A DNA stretch of 6,748 nt from Halorhodospira sp. GTDB lineage: Bacteria > Pseudomonadota > Gammaproteobacteria > Nitrococcales > Halorhodospiraceae. The notes beneath the pieces are model-generated. The model worked only from the letters and a program-made list of their open reading frames with translations, did not search any database and had not been told where the DNA came from. A program made the position numbers and the translations under genes. The stretch lies in NCBI GenBank assembly GCA_007121755.1, contig SKJZ01000251.1, positions 1-6,748 of the forward strand. Reading direction: 5' to 3'. Of the stretch, positions 6,559 through 6,748 are shown one piece after another; position 1 is the stretch's first letter; each line of letters opens with the position of its first letter.

Positions 6559-6748
6559 CCCGGCCCGTCGCCTTGAACTACACTGTGCGCGGCGAGGGGC
6601 GGCCGTTGGTGCTGCTGCACGGCCTTTATGGCAGCGCGGGCAACCTCAACCGCTTCGCCAAGCACTTTGCGGAGCGCTATAGGGTGATTGCCCCCGATCT
6701 CCGCAACCATGGGCACTCCCCGCACCATCCGCGGATGGACTATCCGGC
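6555..6748 (+). CDS. Alpha/beta-hydrolase, YbfF-like esterase, N-terminal part (runs off window end)
   Basis: The frame opens with GTG at 6555, overlapping the TGA of the dehydrogenase gene by four bases (GTGA), and stays open for 64 codons to the edge. L20-L-H-G-L-Y-G-S27 is the oxyanion-hole loop of alpha/beta-hydrolases. V44-I-A-P-D-L-R-N-H-G-H-S-P then aligns closely with the Asp-x-Arg-Asn-His-Gly-x-Ser-Pro block of E. coli YbfF, and the Asp-Tyr-Pro at 62-64 continues that match. YbfF hydrolyses short-chain acyl esters and acyl-CoA in vitro; its physiological role is unclear. The nucleophile elbow and the Asp/His of the triad are beyond the window. No strong ribosome site precedes the GTG, so translation is probably coupled to the upstream gene. 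TTG at 6573 is an alternative start but would trim a conserved first strand. Confidence 0.85.
   Translation, partial: MTRPVALNYTVRGEGRPLVLLHGLYGSAGNLNRFAKHFAERYRVIAPDLRNHGHSPHHPRMDYP

Overview
The window is high-GC DNA with dense, tightly packed genes. The gene families point to a facultatively anaerobic, ubiquinone-using proteobacterium, most likely a gammaproteobacterium. The evidence is an O2-independent ubiquinone accessory pair (end of ubiV, complete ubiT), an FNR-type regulator with all four iron-sulfur cysteines, a 180-kDa-class NAD-glutamate dehydrogenase and a YbfF-like hydrolase. I cannot name the genus from the sequence.

Layout. Positions 1-119 are the last 38 codons of a ubiV homologue. 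Its stop overlaps the start of ubiT (119-619) by one base. UbiT, UbiU and UbiV allow ubiquinone synthesis without O2. ubiT converges on an FNR/CRP-family regulator gene on the minus strand (831-1550). The 211-bp gap between them is filled by a 229-bp palindromic element (611-839): 53-bp perfect inverted arms around a 123-bp structured core. The arms run into both genes and supply the same last two residues (Ala-His) and the stop codon to each.

The regulator gene is divergent from a 4.8-kb NAD-glutamate dehydrogenase gene (1714-6558). The 163-bp region between their starts (1551-1713) holds a shared TATA core that could serve two opposed -10 boxes, one copy of a 13-bp near-perfect direct repeat whose other copy is in the first codons of the regulator gene, and a 7-bp-arm inverted repeat. 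The dehydrogenase stop overlaps by 4 bp the GTG start of an alpha/beta-hydrolase gene of the YbfF type, which runs off the window end.

How the genes fit together. The left half looks like an oxygen-responsive module: anaerobic quinone synthesis beside an oxygen-sensing type of regulator. That regulator lacks the usual recognition-helix glutamate of FNR, so its DNA target may differ from the classical one. The right half is central nitrogen/carbon metabolism: glutamate converted to 2-oxoglutarate, ammonia and NADH. Control of the dehydrogenase by the divergent regulator is possible but is only inferred from the shared intergenic region. No CRISPR array, tRNA, rRNA or transposase gene was seen. 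The most unusual structure is the palindromic element between ubiT and the regulator gene.
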